NCBI RefSeq assembly: GCF_030505615.1
Contig: NZ_CP129992.1
Location: 434,001 to 498,000, forward strand
Source: Salinibaculum rarum
GTDB lineage: Archaea; Halobacteriota; Halobacteria; Halobacteriales; Haloarculaceae
Direction of reading: 5' to 3'
DNA: 64,000 bases
Position numbers and translations under genes: made by a program. This document shows, one piece after another, positions 37,801 through 46,261 of this stretch. The notes below the pieces were generated by a model. That model ran no database searches. It was given only the letters and a program-made list of their open reading frames with translations, and had not been told where the DNA came from. How positions within the stretch are numbered: position 1 is the first letter of the stretch; each line of letters begins with the position of its first letter.

Positions 37801-38697
37801 CACGACGCCGTCGACGCGGTCGTCGACCTCGAGGAACCCCACGAGCTGAACTACATCAAGAAACACGCCGACGAAGACGCCGCCGACCTCGCCCACGAGG
37901 AGGGTATCGACGTCGAGGAAGCCCGCGACGCGGTGCTCGACAGGGTGTTCACGACCCGACCCGGCGGGTACGGCGCGGGGACGAACAAGGCCGTCGACGA
38001 GGGCAACTGGGACGACCGCGGCGACCTCGCGGACGTGTACGTCCAGTGGGGCGGCTACGCACTCGGGTCGCGTGGTAAGACCTCGGAAGCCCACGACGCC
38101 TTCGAGCGACGGCTCTCGAACGTCGACGCCACCGTCAAAATCGAGGACACTGCCGAACAGGACGAGTTCGACAGTTCCGACTGGTACGCGTTCCACGGCG
38201 GATTCATCAGCGCCGTCTCGGACCGGGCCGGCGAGGAACCGGCCGCCTACGTCGGCGACTCCGCGGACCCAGACAACGTCTCCGTGTACACGAACGAGGA
38301 GAAAGTCCGGAAGGCGATGCGGGCCCGCGTCCTCAATCCTGGTTGGCTCGACAGCATGGAGGAACACGACTACAAGGGCGCTGGCGACCTCTCGACGACG
38401 GTCGACGTGGTGCTGGGGTGGGACGCCACCACCGGCGTCGTGAGCGACCACCTCTGGGAGGAAGTCGCCGACGCCTACGCCTTCGATGCGGACCGCCAGG
38501 AGTGGCTCCGCGACGTGAACCCGTGGGCGCTCGCGAGCATCACCGACACGCTCCTGGAGGCCGTCGAGCGCGACCTCTGGGACGCCGACGACGCGACTGT
38601 CGACCGACTCCGCGACATCAACCTCCAGGTGGACGGCGACCTCGAAGCCAGAGCCACCAGTCCGACGCCCGGCGAGGTGAGTACCAATGACGACTGA
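34870..38697 (+). CDS. cobN: Cobaltochelatase CobN
   Basis: 1275 residues, the usual CobN/BchH size. This is the large subunit that binds the corrinoid and accepts Co2+, working with the ChlI/ChlD-type subunit encoded divergently. Conserved regions are VAIWFYESHWTHENTRYVDA, PKQHFPIDERVDHAARLAVNW, VVHLGTHGSLEWLPGKTVGL, PYIINNPGEGTQAKRRSYAA, and near the end FTTRPGGYGAGTNKAVDEGN. It is acidic throughout. It overlaps cbiC by 11 bases. Confidence 0.97.
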   Translation: MPSIGLYTATENELGAIQRAAEQVETDLVVRSESDVDELADVDAFVDELTDAIAVVVWLHGAEESMPGYDQAIERLDAADVPVIVKSTGDAFAFEDTTASGQVREQVYEYLERGGTTNVANCLRFLVDEYGERNPKYDEPVALPTEGVYHPDYPGTSYEDLMSTFDPDAPTVAIWFYESHWTHENTRYVDAQVRALEREGANVLPIFCNPATDTDEQWDAERVTDAWLLDDDGDPVVDAVLSSFMFSLSMDERGRAASDEEAGAEEVFLDKLGVPVLQTVTTMRSRSRYESSETGVMGFELALSVALPEFDGNIVTHPISGKERTEDAAGIGSAPKQHFPIDERVDHAARLAVNWARLRHIPNREKDIAVVLHNYPPSDDGIGTAFGLDSPESSVNLLDELADRGYDLGGERPESGQGLIEELTAQLTLDDRWVAPEDVRELSVDVVSTDQYREWFDATDERFQANIVEEWGEVPDRPFAIPGVEFGNVLVTVQPPRGFGMDPSKVYHDSDLQPPHDYVAFYGWLRNEFDADAVVHLGTHGSLEWLPGKTVGLNGESAPDQLVDDLPNVYPYIINNPGEGTQAKRRSYAAVVDYLTPVMAEAGTYDELAELEELADQYREAGMEDARTDDGDHLEALLREKVEELDLTVELGIEGAIDKSVDVDELVERVHEYLTDVKTTQIRLGLHTMGEPPADERLIEYLVALTRLDNPGGPSLRESVAGVLGVDYQRMLDKPGTYDEQLGMTLSEAADEVYETSLDLVETLAAHEFDVPESERAAGPDDETTVNLMVVDIDPLGDSRAQSGAHDQLREALAFICEKAAPRVQEATAEIPRTVDALAGEYVPPGGSGAPTRGGVDLLPTGRNFYTLDPRKVPAKSAWEVGKEVADGVAERHRDAEGEYPEEIGVVAWGTPTVRTRGETIAQVLALMGVEPEWTDAGRIDDVTPIPLDDLGRPRIDVTTRVSGLFRDAFPQAASVVHDAVDAVVDLEEPHELNYIKKHADEDAADLAHEEGIDVEEARDAVLDRVFTTRPGGYGAGTNKAVDEGNWDDRGDLADVYVQWGGYALGSRGKTSEAHDAFERRLSNVDATVKIEDTAEQDEFDSSDWYAFHGGFISAVSDRAGEEPAAYVGDSADPDNVSVYTNEEKVRKAMRARVLNPGWLDSMEEHDYKGAGDLSTTVDVVLGWDATTGVVSDHLWEEVADAYAFDADRQEWLRDVNPWALASITDTLLEAVERDLWDADDATVDRLRDINLQVDGDLEARATSPTPGEVSTNDD

Positions 38698-39394
38698 AGA
38701 GAACACAGACACAGACGACACAGAAGAGTACGCCGACCTCGGCGCGACCACCGAGAACGCCATGGACATCGCAGAGACGAGCATGGACCGCGTGCGCGAA
38801 CTCGTCCCCGACGAGACGCTGGCCGACCGCATCCGCCAGAAGTCCGTCCACGCGACGGGCGACCCAGAGTTCCAGTATCTCGTCCGATTCACCGGCGATA
38901 CTGACGACCACCCGGTCCGCGCCGGTGCCGGGGCGGTGCTTGACGGACGGCCAATCGTCACCGACATCACGATGGTCGAGGCCGGCATCACCGGCCGTGG
39001 ACACGACTGTCCGGTCCGGAAGGCCATCGGCAACGGGACCGAACTCGCCGAACAGACGGGGATGACACGGACCGCCGCGTCCGTCCTCGAACTCGACCGC
39101 GAGAGCGTCTACGACGACGCTATTGCCGTCGTGGGCAACGCACCGACTGCGGCGCTCGCGCTGGCCGATTGCATCGAAGACGGGACCCGACCCGCGGTCG
39201 TCGTCGCCACGCCGGTGGGCTTCGTCAAGGCCGCAGAGAGTCGCAAGCGACTCCGTGAGGTGGCAAACGCCCACGGCGTCCCCGCCATCACGAACGTCGG
39301 CCGGCGCGGCGGGAGCGGCCTCGCGGCCGGTCTGACCAACGAACTCGTCCACGTGGCAAGCGACGCCCGGGAGGGAGCGGTGAGCCTCGAATGA
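38687..39394 (+). CDS. cbiC: Cobalt-precorrin-8 methylmutase
   Basis: 235 residues. After an acidic leader of about 40 residues come the CbiC/CobH elements: RVRELVPDETLADRIRQKSVHATGDP, VRAGAGAVLDGRPIVTDITMVEAGI, VVGNAPTAALALADCIEDG and VVVATPVGFVKAAESRKRLRE. It moves the C11 methyl to C12, giving hydrogenobyrinate-type products. It overlaps cobN and cbiE. Confidence 0.95.
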   Translation: MTTEENTDTDDTEEYADLGATTENAMDIAETSMDRVRELVPDETLADRIRQKSVHATGDPEFQYLVRFTGDTDDHPVRAGAGAVLDGRPIVTDITMVEAGITGRGHDCPVRKAIGNGTELAEQTGMTRTAASVLELDRESVYDDAIAVVGNAPTAALALADCIEDGTRPAVVVATPVGFVKAAESRKRLREVANAHGVPAITNVGRRGGSGLAAGLTNELVHVASDAREGAVSLE

Positions 39395-40170
39395 GCGACA
39401 ATTACGACCTCGATAGCGGCCCCGACCCCGCAACGCTGGCAGCGGCACAGCCGGAATCCGTCAGTGCAAAGAATCCAGTCGACGCCGTCGGTATCGGCCC
39501 GGGGAACCTCGATTATCTGACGCCGCGTGGCGAGAGAGCTATCCGGGAAGCCGACGTGGTCGTCGGCTTCGAGACAGTCGTCGACTTCGTTGGCGACCTG
39601 ACCGACGCCGAGTTGTTGACCTGTGGCTACGCCGACGAAGCAAAGACCCTGGAGACCTTCGCAGAGCGGGTCGCAGACGGTGCGACCGGGACAGCGGTGT
39701 TGATGGGCGACCCCAACCACTCGGGCTACCAGTTCGTCGGAAAGGTCCAGGCGGTGGTCGACCGACCGGTTCGAATTATTCCCGGAATCTCGTCGTTACA
39801 GGTCGCCGCGAGCCGCGCCCGGACACCGATGGAAGCGACGACGTTCGTTACCTTGCACAGGAGCGGTGACATCTCCGCGGATCTGCAACGCCTCCGAGAG
39901 GCTGTCGGCGAGCGCCATCTCCTCGTGTTACCCCGTCCGTTCGACTGGATGCCCGGCGACGTGGCCGCCGACCTGCTCGACGCCGGTGGCGACCCGTCGC
40001 TCGATGCGCTCGTGTTCGAACGACTCACGCACGACGACGAAGCGGTGACGCGGTCGACGCTCGGGGACCTCGCCGACAACGCCGGCGGAACCAGCGCCGA
40101 AGACACGCCGTTCTCGGACCTCTCCGTGCTGGCGGTCCGGGCGGGTGCGGACGCCAGAGAGGAACGATGA
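39391..40170 (+). CDS. cbiE: Cobalt-precorrin-7 (C5)-methyltransferase
   Basis: 259 residues, tetrapyrrole methylase fold: VDAVGIGPGNLDYLTPRGERAI, VVVGFETVVDF, TAVLMGDPNHSGYQFVGKV and IIPGISSLQVAASRARTPMEA, the CbiE pattern. It pairs functionally with CbiT, which is encoded 18 kb upstream; in many bacteria the two are fused (CobL). ATGA junctions on both sides. Confidence 0.94.
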   Translation: MSDNYDLDSGPDPATLAAAQPESVSAKNPVDAVGIGPGNLDYLTPRGERAIREADVVVGFETVVDFVGDLTDAELLTCGYADEAKTLETFAERVADGATGTAVLMGDPNHSGYQFVGKVQAVVDRPVRIIPGISSLQVAASRARTPMEATTFVTLHRSGDISADLQRLREAVGERHLLVLPRPFDWMPGDVAADLLDAGGDPSLDALVFERLTHDDEAVTRSTLGDLADNAGGTSAEDTPFSDLSVLAVRAGADAREER

Positions 40171-41474
40171 ACGGCCTCGTTCTCGGCGGGACGAGTTCGG
40201 GCGTCGGGAAGACCGTCGCCACGCTGGCGTGCATCCAGGCGCTTTCTGATGCCGGCTACGACGTGCAACCAGCCAAAGCCGGCCCGGACTTCATCGACCC
40301 GAGCCACCACCGAGCAGTGGCCGGGCGACCCTCACGGACACTCGACTGCTGGCTCCAGGGTGAGGAGGGAATCCGGCGGAACTACGCCCGCGGCGAGGGC
40401 GATATCTGTCTCGTCGAGGGCGTCATGGGACTGTACGACGGCGACGGGTCGAGCACCGCGATGGTCGCCGAGGCGCTCGACCTGCCGGTCGTCCTCGTCG
40501 TGGATGCCAGCGCCGGGATGGAGAGTGTCGCCGCGACCGCGCTCGGATTCCGCGAGTACGCCGCGACGGCAGGCCGAGACATCGACGTCGTCGGTGTCCT
40601 CGCCCAGCGCGCCCACGGCGGCCGCCACGAGCAGGGCATCCGCGACGCGCTGCCCGACGGGCTCGCGTATCTCGGTCGCATCTCCCCACGCGAGGACCTC
40701 GAAATCCCGGACCGCCACCTCGGATTGCACATGGGAGACGAGTCCCCGCTGGACGAGGACACGCTGGCCGCCGCGAGCGAGCACGTCGACGCCGAAGGCA
40801 TCGCAAACGTCGCACGTTCCCCGCCGCCGGCTCCAGAGTTGCCAGCGCGTTCCCGCACCGACACACGCGTTGCAGTCGCCAGCGACGCGGCGTTCTGTTT
40901 CACCTATCCGGCAACGGTCGAGCGCCTCCGGGAGCGCGCCGACGTGGTCACCTTCGCACCGACCGACGGGGACCCGCTTCCGGACTGTGATGGCGTCTAT
41001 CTCCCCGGCGGCTATCCGGAACTGCACGCAGAGGCGCTGGCAGAGAGTGGCACGCTCGACAGTATCGCGACGCGGGCGGCCGACGGACTGCCCGTGTTTG
41101 GCGAGTGTGGCGGCCTGCTGGCGCTCGGCGAGTCGCTGCAGACGACGGAGGGGGACCGCTACGAGATGGCCGGCGTCCTCCCCGCCACGTTCCGGATGTG
41201 CGACCGTTATCAGGCCCTCGACCACGTCCGACTCCGTGCGCGCCAGTCGACGGTGACCGCCGACGCTGAGGAAACACGCCGCGGCCACGAGTTTCACTAC
41301 TCCAGTGCAGACGTCGGCTCAGACGCACGGTTTGCGTTCGACGTCAAGCGTGGGGACGGCATCGCAGACGGGATGGACGGGCTCACCGAGTACCAGACGC
41401 TCGGCACGTACTGCCACGTCCACCCGGCAAGCGGCGCGTTCGATACGTTCGTCGACCGGTGCGCCGACATTTGA
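40167..41474 (+). CDS. cbiA: Cobyrinate a,c-diamide synthase
   Basis: 435 residues. N-terminal P-loop domain: VLGGTSSGVGKTVATLACI, KAGPDFIDPSHH, LVEGVMGLYDGDGSSTAMVAE. C-terminal class I glutamine amidotransferase domain: YLPGGYPELHAEAL and nucleophile Cys in PVFGECGGLLALGESL, His in GHEFHYSS and YCHVHPAS. It amidates the a and c side chains using glutamine and ATP. Last gene of unit C. The later steps (adenosylation, further amidation) are not in this window. Confidence 0.96.
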   Translation: MNGLVLGGTSSGVGKTVATLACIQALSDAGYDVQPAKAGPDFIDPSHHRAVAGRPSRTLDCWLQGEEGIRRNYARGEGDICLVEGVMGLYDGDGSSTAMVAEALDLPVVLVVDASAGMESVAATALGFREYAATAGRDIDVVGVLAQRAHGGRHEQGIRDALPDGLAYLGRISPREDLEIPDRHLGLHMGDESPLDEDTLAAASEHVDAEGIANVARSPPPAPELPARSRTDTRVAVASDAAFCFTYPATVERLRERADVVTFAPTDGDPLPDCDGVYLPGGYPELHAEALAESGTLDSIATRAADGLPVFGECGGLLALGESLQTTEGDRYEMAGVLPATFRMCDRYQALDHVRLRARQSTVTADAEETRRGHEFHYSSADVGSDARFAFDVKRGDGIADGMDGLTEYQTLGTYCHVHPASGAFDTFVDRCADI

Positions 41475-41581
41475 TATAGCAGTATGAGATTTATTCGGTG
41501 AAGGCGGCCAACTACCCCCGAGACTGTCAAAAGCAACGATAGAGGTTGCTCTGCCTGGCATTTCACAGAGCCCCACAGCAA

Positions 41582-41656
41582 GCCGACATCGGCGATACCA
41601 CAGCGACGACGACGAAGGGCGAGCTGACAGCAGCCTTCCTCGGCAAGAAAGACTAA
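41582..41656 (+). pseudogene. Possible 3' remnant of an unknown coding sequence
   Basis: 24 codons ending in TAA read ADIGDTTATTTKGELTAAF then LGKKD. This resembles the C-terminal end of a protein and has coding-like codon choice, but there is no start or body upstream (the frame is stopped about 40 bases before). I do not recognise the family. Confidence 0.25.
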
Positions 41657-41691
41657 TACAATACCACCTCCCAGCTAGCGCTAGACCCGGT

Positions 41692-41925
41692 ATGCAACCA
41701 CGAGATGTCTTCGATGGGATACTCCTTGCCATCCTCGGGACCATCCTCTATATCCGCCTCATCGGGCCCACGTTCTCGTCGAGTAGACTCCAGACGGTCA
41801 TCGACGTCCTTCTCGGACTCGAGCTCATCTTCTATCTCATCTTTGCTGGAATTATTGCGATCTGCTTTCTTGGCTACCTCTTCGTCTATCTCCCGCAAAA
41901 ACAGAGCAAAAACCCGGCGCGCTGA
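41692..41925 (+). CDS. Small membrane protein (77 aa), unrecognised
   Basis: Two hydrophobic segments (about 8-27 and 38-70) separated by a short polar loop, ending KQSKNPAR. Codon use is normal for the genome (mostly C at third positions). The opposite strand gives only a low-complexity charged frame, so this strand is the better reading. ACTAATACAAT at about 41652-41662 is a possible promoter element. No family recognised. Confidence 0.55.
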   Translation: MQPRDVFDGILLAILGTILYIRLIGPTFSSSRLQTVIDVLLGLELIFYLIFAGIIAICFLGYLFVYLPQKQSKNPAR

Positions 41926-42248
41926 AGTGAACTGACCAGCAGGCGGACGGTAACTGTTTTCGAAGACCTCACCGACCGACGGGAACCCTGCTAGCAGTTA
42001 TTGTAAACTGCATATCGCGATATAGAATGATGAATCAATCGGCGGCTAGTGAGATCTCCAGGACCCAACCGCTCGTCCGATTGCTGGGAGTTCGCGTCCG
42101 GCGTGATTCGAGAGATAAAAATACACGACCGAATCGTGACCACGCCAACCGTCACCAATATACATTATATTGTGTGGATAATTACATATATTATCAGTTG
42201 TCGGGAATCGTCATCCGGGCATATCCTCCGACAGTGTAAATATTATAT
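41926..42248. other. A/T-rich intergenic stretch with no supported gene
   Basis: 323 bases. The first part is ordinary. From about 42100 the A/T content rises sharply, reaching several TATATT runs before the next gene. A perfect 12-base palindrome ATATCGCGATAT lies at 42012-42023. A 70-codon frame from 42027 has no coding character. The last bases (GTAAATATTATAT, to 42248) could serve as promoter for the gene at 42249. Confidence 0.5.
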
Positions 42249-42917
42249 ATGAATCAGACAACTCGCCGCCCTGTCAATCTCGTCGTCGGTGGCAAGCCGC
42301 TCGACGGAGTGGTGACCGTCCCGCCGGACCCGCTCGGGCTCGTCGTCTGTGTCTCGGGCGGACAGGGCACCCAGCACGCGACACTCGAAACCGAACTGAG
42401 CAGCCGATTGCACGACCACAACATCGCCACGCTGGTGATGGAACTCGTGAGTGTCGAAGACAGTTCCAACCGGGCCGTCCGTACCGATATGGAGACACTC
42501 ACCAGACGCCTGGACGAACAACTGGCGTGGGTTCGCAACCAGGACGACCTCGAATCCCTCGATGTGGCGCTGTGTGGCCTCGGAACGGGCGCCGCGGCGA
42601 CACTCGAGTACCTGGCGACGCAGTCTGTCGACATCAGCGGTGCGACGCTGCTGGACGGCCGGGTCGGACTCGCGTCGGTTGTTTCCTCCACTCTCAGGAG
42701 CCCCCTGCTGTTTTCTGTCGCAGAACCGTCCAGGCAATTGGAGACCGAGAACAGAGACGCATACGAACGAATCAACGCGACTGACTCGGCGGCGCACTTT
42801 CTGCAGGCCCCAGACCCCGACCGGTTCGACATCATTGCCCGGTGGTTCGAGTCGATTCTTCGGCCGGCGAAACAGGCTGTCAACTCCCAGCCTGCTGCCG
42901 ACGAATACGAAGCCTGA
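42249..42917 (+). CDS. Alpha/beta-hydrolase-like protein without a nucleophile
   Basis: 222 residues. Strand order and motifs recall dienelactone-hydrolase-like proteins: VVCVSGGQGTQH, ATLVMELVS, and DVALCGLGTGAAATLEYLAT at the place of the nucleophile elbow. The elbow G-x-Nuc-x-G reads GLGTG, so the Ser/Cys nucleophile is Gly. The late His is also not obvious. Haloarchaea carry related proteins beside phosphoribosyltransferases; none is next to this one. Binding rather than catalysis is likely. Confidence 0.62.
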   Translation: MNQTTRRPVNLVVGGKPLDGVVTVPPDPLGLVVCVSGGQGTQHATLETELSSRLHDHNIATLVMELVSVEDSSNRAVRTDMETLTRRLDEQLAWVRNQDDLESLDVALCGLGTGAAATLEYLATQSVDISGATLLDGRVGLASVVSSTLRSPLLFSVAEPSRQLETENRDAYERINATDSAAHFLQAPDPDRFDIIARWFESILRPAKQAVNSQPAADEYEA

Positions 42918-42984
42918 ACGCGGGACGGTAGGAATCGGAAACACCGCGCCTGGCACTCATCCGGCGAGGGGAATCCGGCCGAGA

Positions 42985-43010
42985 CTGTTACGGTCATACA
43001 TCTGTAACAG
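42985..43010. repeat. Inverted repeat CTGTTAC-N12-GTAACAG, site 1
   Basis: CTGTTAC (42985-42991) and GTAACAG (43004-43010) with a 12-base spacer, between the convergent ends of the alpha/beta-hydrolase-like gene and the FAD dehydrogenase. The same arms and spacer length recur at 60074-60099. Confidence 0.6.
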
Positions 43011-43087
43011 ACTGCGGTCGCTCTCTGTCGGCTGTCCGAGTGAAGTTCGGGGGAGGGCGGCGCTCACGTTCCAGCCAGGAAAAGCGC

Positions 43088-46000
43088 TTACACGACGGCG
43101 GCGAGTTTCTCGATTGGGTGAGGCGGTTCCTCGCCGTCCTGGGGGTCGTAGCCGGCGAGTTGGGACCGGCAGGACGCGCCGGGCGCGACAACCTGGTCGG
43201 CGGGTGAGTTGTCGACCTGGTCGTAGAGGATACTCCCGATGGCCTGGCTCATCGAGAGGTGTTCTTCCTCGTAGCCGAAGCTTCCGGCCATGCCACAGCA
43301 CCCCGAGTCGAGCGCGTCCACGTCGTAGCCGGCGCGTCGCAGGACGCCGACAGCATGGTGGTCTTTCCGGGTCGCCTTCTGCTGGCAGTGCCCGTGATAC
43401 GTGAGCGACTGGCTGGAGTCACCGAAGTCGATGTTCTCGTCGAGGCGGTGTGCGTCCAGATACTCGAAGACGCCGTAGGCGTTCGCGGCGACGCGCTCGA
43501 CGTCCTCGCCCGAGAGCAAGTCCAGGTAATCGAGCTGGTACATCACCGCGTCGGACGGTTCGACCGTGACGATGTCCCAGCCGTCGTCGATGTACGGGGC
43601 GAGTGCCTCGACGTTGTCCTCGGCGGTCGCGCGGGCGTGGTCGAGCATGCTCTTCGAGAAGGCGGGTCGACCGCTGTTGGTGACCTCGTCGGGAACCTTG
43701 ACGTGCACACCGGCGGCTTCGAGCACTTCGGCCGCGGCCCTGCCGACGTTCGGGTGGCTGTAGTCGGTGTACGGGTCGGCGATGAGCAGTGCCTTTCGCT
43801 CGGCGTCGGATTCGGATACCGTCGGGCCGCCCCGCGAGTCCCACCACTTCCGGAACGTCTCGCGGTGGAAGTCGGGGAAGTCCCGTTCGCGGGCGATACC
43901 GACGGTCTTCTCCATGGCCCAGTTCACGCCGGGGACTTTCATCCCCCAGTTCGACAGCGGTGCGAAGGTACTGCCAAGCGAGAGGACCTGGTCGACGTTC
44001 GCGAACAGTCGGTCACGCAGCGTGACACCCTCGCGCTGGTGGTACTCGTGGACGACTTCGGCTTTGAGCTTCGCCATGTCGACGCCGCTCGGACAGTCGT
44101 TCTTACAGCCCTTACAGCCGATACAGAGGTCCATCACCTCGTGGATGAACTCGTCTGTGAACAGTTCGTCGGGCAGGTCGCCGCTCATCGCGTTCCGGAG
44201 CATGTTCGCCCGGCCGCGTGTGCTCGTAATCTCCTCTTCGGCAGCCCGGTAGGTCGGACACATCACGCCGCCTGTCGTGTCCTGATAGCCGGTACAGCCC
44301 GCACAGCCGTGACAGAGTTCGACCATCCCCTGGAATCCGTTCTCGTTGTCCCAGTTGAGGACCGGTTCGAACTCGGAGTCGAAGGTGTAGGAGGGGTCGT
44401 ACCGGAGGTTCTCGGTGTAGTCGTGGTCGCCACAGACGTTTCCGGGGTTGAGCAGCCACTGCGGATCGAAGGCCGACTTCAGGTCACGGAAGACGTCCCA
44501 GAGGTGCTCGCCGTAGAGTTTCTTGTTCCACGTCGTCCGCGCGCGGCCGTCGCCGTGTTCCCCGGAGACCGAACCACCGTATTCGATGACCCGGTCGGTC
44601 ACCGAATCGGAGATTTCGGCCATCTTCTCGAGGTCGGCGTCGGATTTGAGGTTCAACAGCGGCCGGATATGCAACACGCCCGGGCCCGCGTGGGCGTAGT
44701 ACGCAGCGAAGGTGTCGTGGCTGTCGAAGATTTCCTGCAGGTCCGAGATGTACTCCGGGAGGTTCTCGGGCGGAACCGCCGTATCCTCGACGAACGGCCA
44801 GTGTTTGTCGTCGCCCGTGTTCGACAGCAAGATGGGGAGACCGGCCTTGCGCATCTTCCAGAACTTCGATTGTCTGTCGTCGTCGTACGCCTCGAGTGCG
44901 TCGACGGCGTTGATTTCGGCGTCGGTCTGGATGGCCGTGCCACCGTTGGGTTCGACGGCAGCGTCGTAGTCAGGCAAGCGGTCGGCCAGCAAGTCCGCAA
45001 TCTGTTGTTTGGCCTCCGAGACAGTGTCCGCGTAGAACTCGACGAGCAGTGTCGATTCGGTGCCCTCGGGCAGTGTCGAGACCAGGTCGGCAAACTGTGG
45101 GTTGTCCCGCGCGAGGTCGAGGAAGACCTCGTCCATCACCTCGACGGCAGACGGGTCGTGTTCGAGAATCGGGGCGACGTCACGCATCGCCGGCAACACG
45201 CCGTCGTAGGTCAGCATGACGATGGCCGTCTCCGCCGGTATCGGTTCCAGCGAGACCGTCGCCTCGGTGACGATTGCCAGTGTCCCCTCGCTGCCGGCCA
45301 TCAGGCGCCCGAGGTTGACCGCGCCGTGTTCGCGTGCCTCGTCGACCAGCATATCGAGGTTGTACCCGGAGACGTTGCGCTTGAGGTCGGGATAGCGCTC
45401 TGCGATTTCTTCGGCGTCCTCGTGGATGAGTCGGCCGACCTCCGCGTAAATCTGGGCCTCTATCTGAGAGCCCGCGTCGCTGGCTTCCGTCGCCTTGTCG
45501 TGGAGGTCTTCGACGTCGACCCACCCGAGTGTCGTCTGGGTCCCGTCGGCAAGGACGACCTCACACTCCTCGATGTAGGCGTCTGTCTTGCCGTATTTCA
45601 GCGAGTGCGCGCCGGTCGTGTTGTTCCCGATTGCGCCCCCGAGGACGCTCTTGTCACCCCACGCCGGGTCGGGCGCGAACTTGAGGTCGTGGGGCTCGAG
45701 CGCCGAATTGAGACGCCCCAGCGTGATTCCCGCCTGGGCACGGGCAGTGCCCGCCTCGGGATCGACGTCGTGCAGGTCGTTCATGTGCCGTTTGAAATCG
45801 AGAACGACCGCCTCGTTTACCGCCTGCCCCGCCAGGCTCGTCCCGCCACCCCGTGGCAGGACAGGTATCTCCTCTGATGCACAATACTCCATCACCGCAG
45901 CGACGTCGTCGGCCGATTTCGGCGAGACGACACCGATAGGGAGTTCCTCGTATGCGCTCGCGTCCGTCGCGAAGAGTTCGCGAGTGTAGGTATCGAACCG

Positions 46001-46135
46001 TACGTCCCCCTCGACGCGCGCCTCGAGAGCAGCAACGAGGTCTCGCTGCTGTGTGTCACCACTCCGATGGTCGTAATTAGCGCCAGGGTCAGCAGACGGT
46101 GTCGACTCTGCCCCAGGCTGGGAATCGTATGCCAT
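43088..46135 (-). CDS. FAD-linked / Fe-S D-lactate or glycolate-type dehydrogenase
   Basis: 1015 residues from ATG at 46135 (MAYDSQPGAESTPSADPGA). FAD-binding domain (about 60-280) has VLPRGGGTSLAGQAV and GGAIGNNTTGAHSLKYG. A FAD-oxidase C-terminal domain follows (about 280-560), with SVSGEHGDGRART. Next is an Fe-S region with CHGCAGCTGYQDTTGGVMC and CIGCKGCKNDCPSGVD, then CCG-type cysteine-rich segments ending YHGHCQQKATRKDH and DSGCCGMAGSFGYEE. This is the GlcD-GlcF fusion arrangement of membrane-associated D-2-hydroxyacid dehydrogenases, which pass electrons to quinone. Substrate (D-lactate, glycolate or other) cannot be fixed. TTCATTTAG-like promoter at 46160-46168. Confidence 0.92.
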   Translation of the reverse strand: MAYDSQPGAESTPSADPGANYDHRSGDTQQRDLVAALEARVEGDVRFDTYTRELFATDASAYEELPIGVVSPKSADDVAAVMEYCASEEIPVLPRGGGTSLAGQAVNEAVVLDFKRHMNDLHDVDPEAGTARAQAGITLGRLNSALEPHDLKFAPDPAWGDKSVLGGAIGNNTTGAHSLKYGKTDAYIEECEVVLADGTQTTLGWVDVEDLHDKATEASDAGSQIEAQIYAEVGRLIHEDAEEIAERYPDLKRNVSGYNLDMLVDEAREHGAVNLGRLMAGSEGTLAIVTEATVSLEPIPAETAIVMLTYDGVLPAMRDVAPILEHDPSAVEVMDEVFLDLARDNPQFADLVSTLPEGTESTLLVEFYADTVSEAKQQIADLLADRLPDYDAAVEPNGGTAIQTDAEINAVDALEAYDDDRQSKFWKMRKAGLPILLSNTGDDKHWPFVEDTAVPPENLPEYISDLQEIFDSHDTFAAYYAHAGPGVLHIRPLLNLKSDADLEKMAEISDSVTDRVIEYGGSVSGEHGDGRARTTWNKKLYGEHLWDVFRDLKSAFDPQWLLNPGNVCGDHDYTENLRYDPSYTFDSEFEPVLNWDNENGFQGMVELCHGCAGCTGYQDTTGGVMCPTYRAAEEEITSTRGRANMLRNAMSGDLPDELFTDEFIHEVMDLCIGCKGCKNDCPSGVDMAKLKAEVVHEYHQREGVTLRDRLFANVDQVLSLGSTFAPLSNWGMKVPGVNWAMEKTVGIARERDFPDFHRETFRKWWDSRGGPTVSESDAERKALLIADPYTDYSHPNVGRAAAEVLEAAGVHVKVPDEVTNSGRPAFSKSMLDHARATAEDNVEALAPYIDDGWDIVTVEPSDAVMYQLDYLDLLSGEDVERVAANAYGVFEYLDAHRLDENIDFGDSSQSLTYHGHCQQKATRKDHHAVGVLRRAGYDVDALDSGCCGMAGSFGYEEEHLSMSQAIGSILYDQVDNSPADQVVAPGASCRSQLAGYDPQDGEEPPHPIEKLAAVV

Positions 46136-46261
46136 ACGCGTGCACACTGTTGTCCTCCACCTAAATGAATGGTTGGGATTACCAAACACATGGGCAGCCG
46201 ACCGAGGACGGCACACCGATTCACCAGCCGACAGTGAATCCACGACAGGGAGAAGCCGCTC

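Noticed and set aside
42027..42239. 70-codon frame before the alpha/beta-hydrolase-like gene
   Set aside because: No coding character, overlaps a palindrome and TATA-like runs, no recognisable domain.
43259..45877. 872-codon frame antisense to the FAD dehydrogenase
   Set aside because: Reverse shadow with repetitive Val/Arg/Asp composition; the true gene has FAD and Fe-S motifs on the minus strand.
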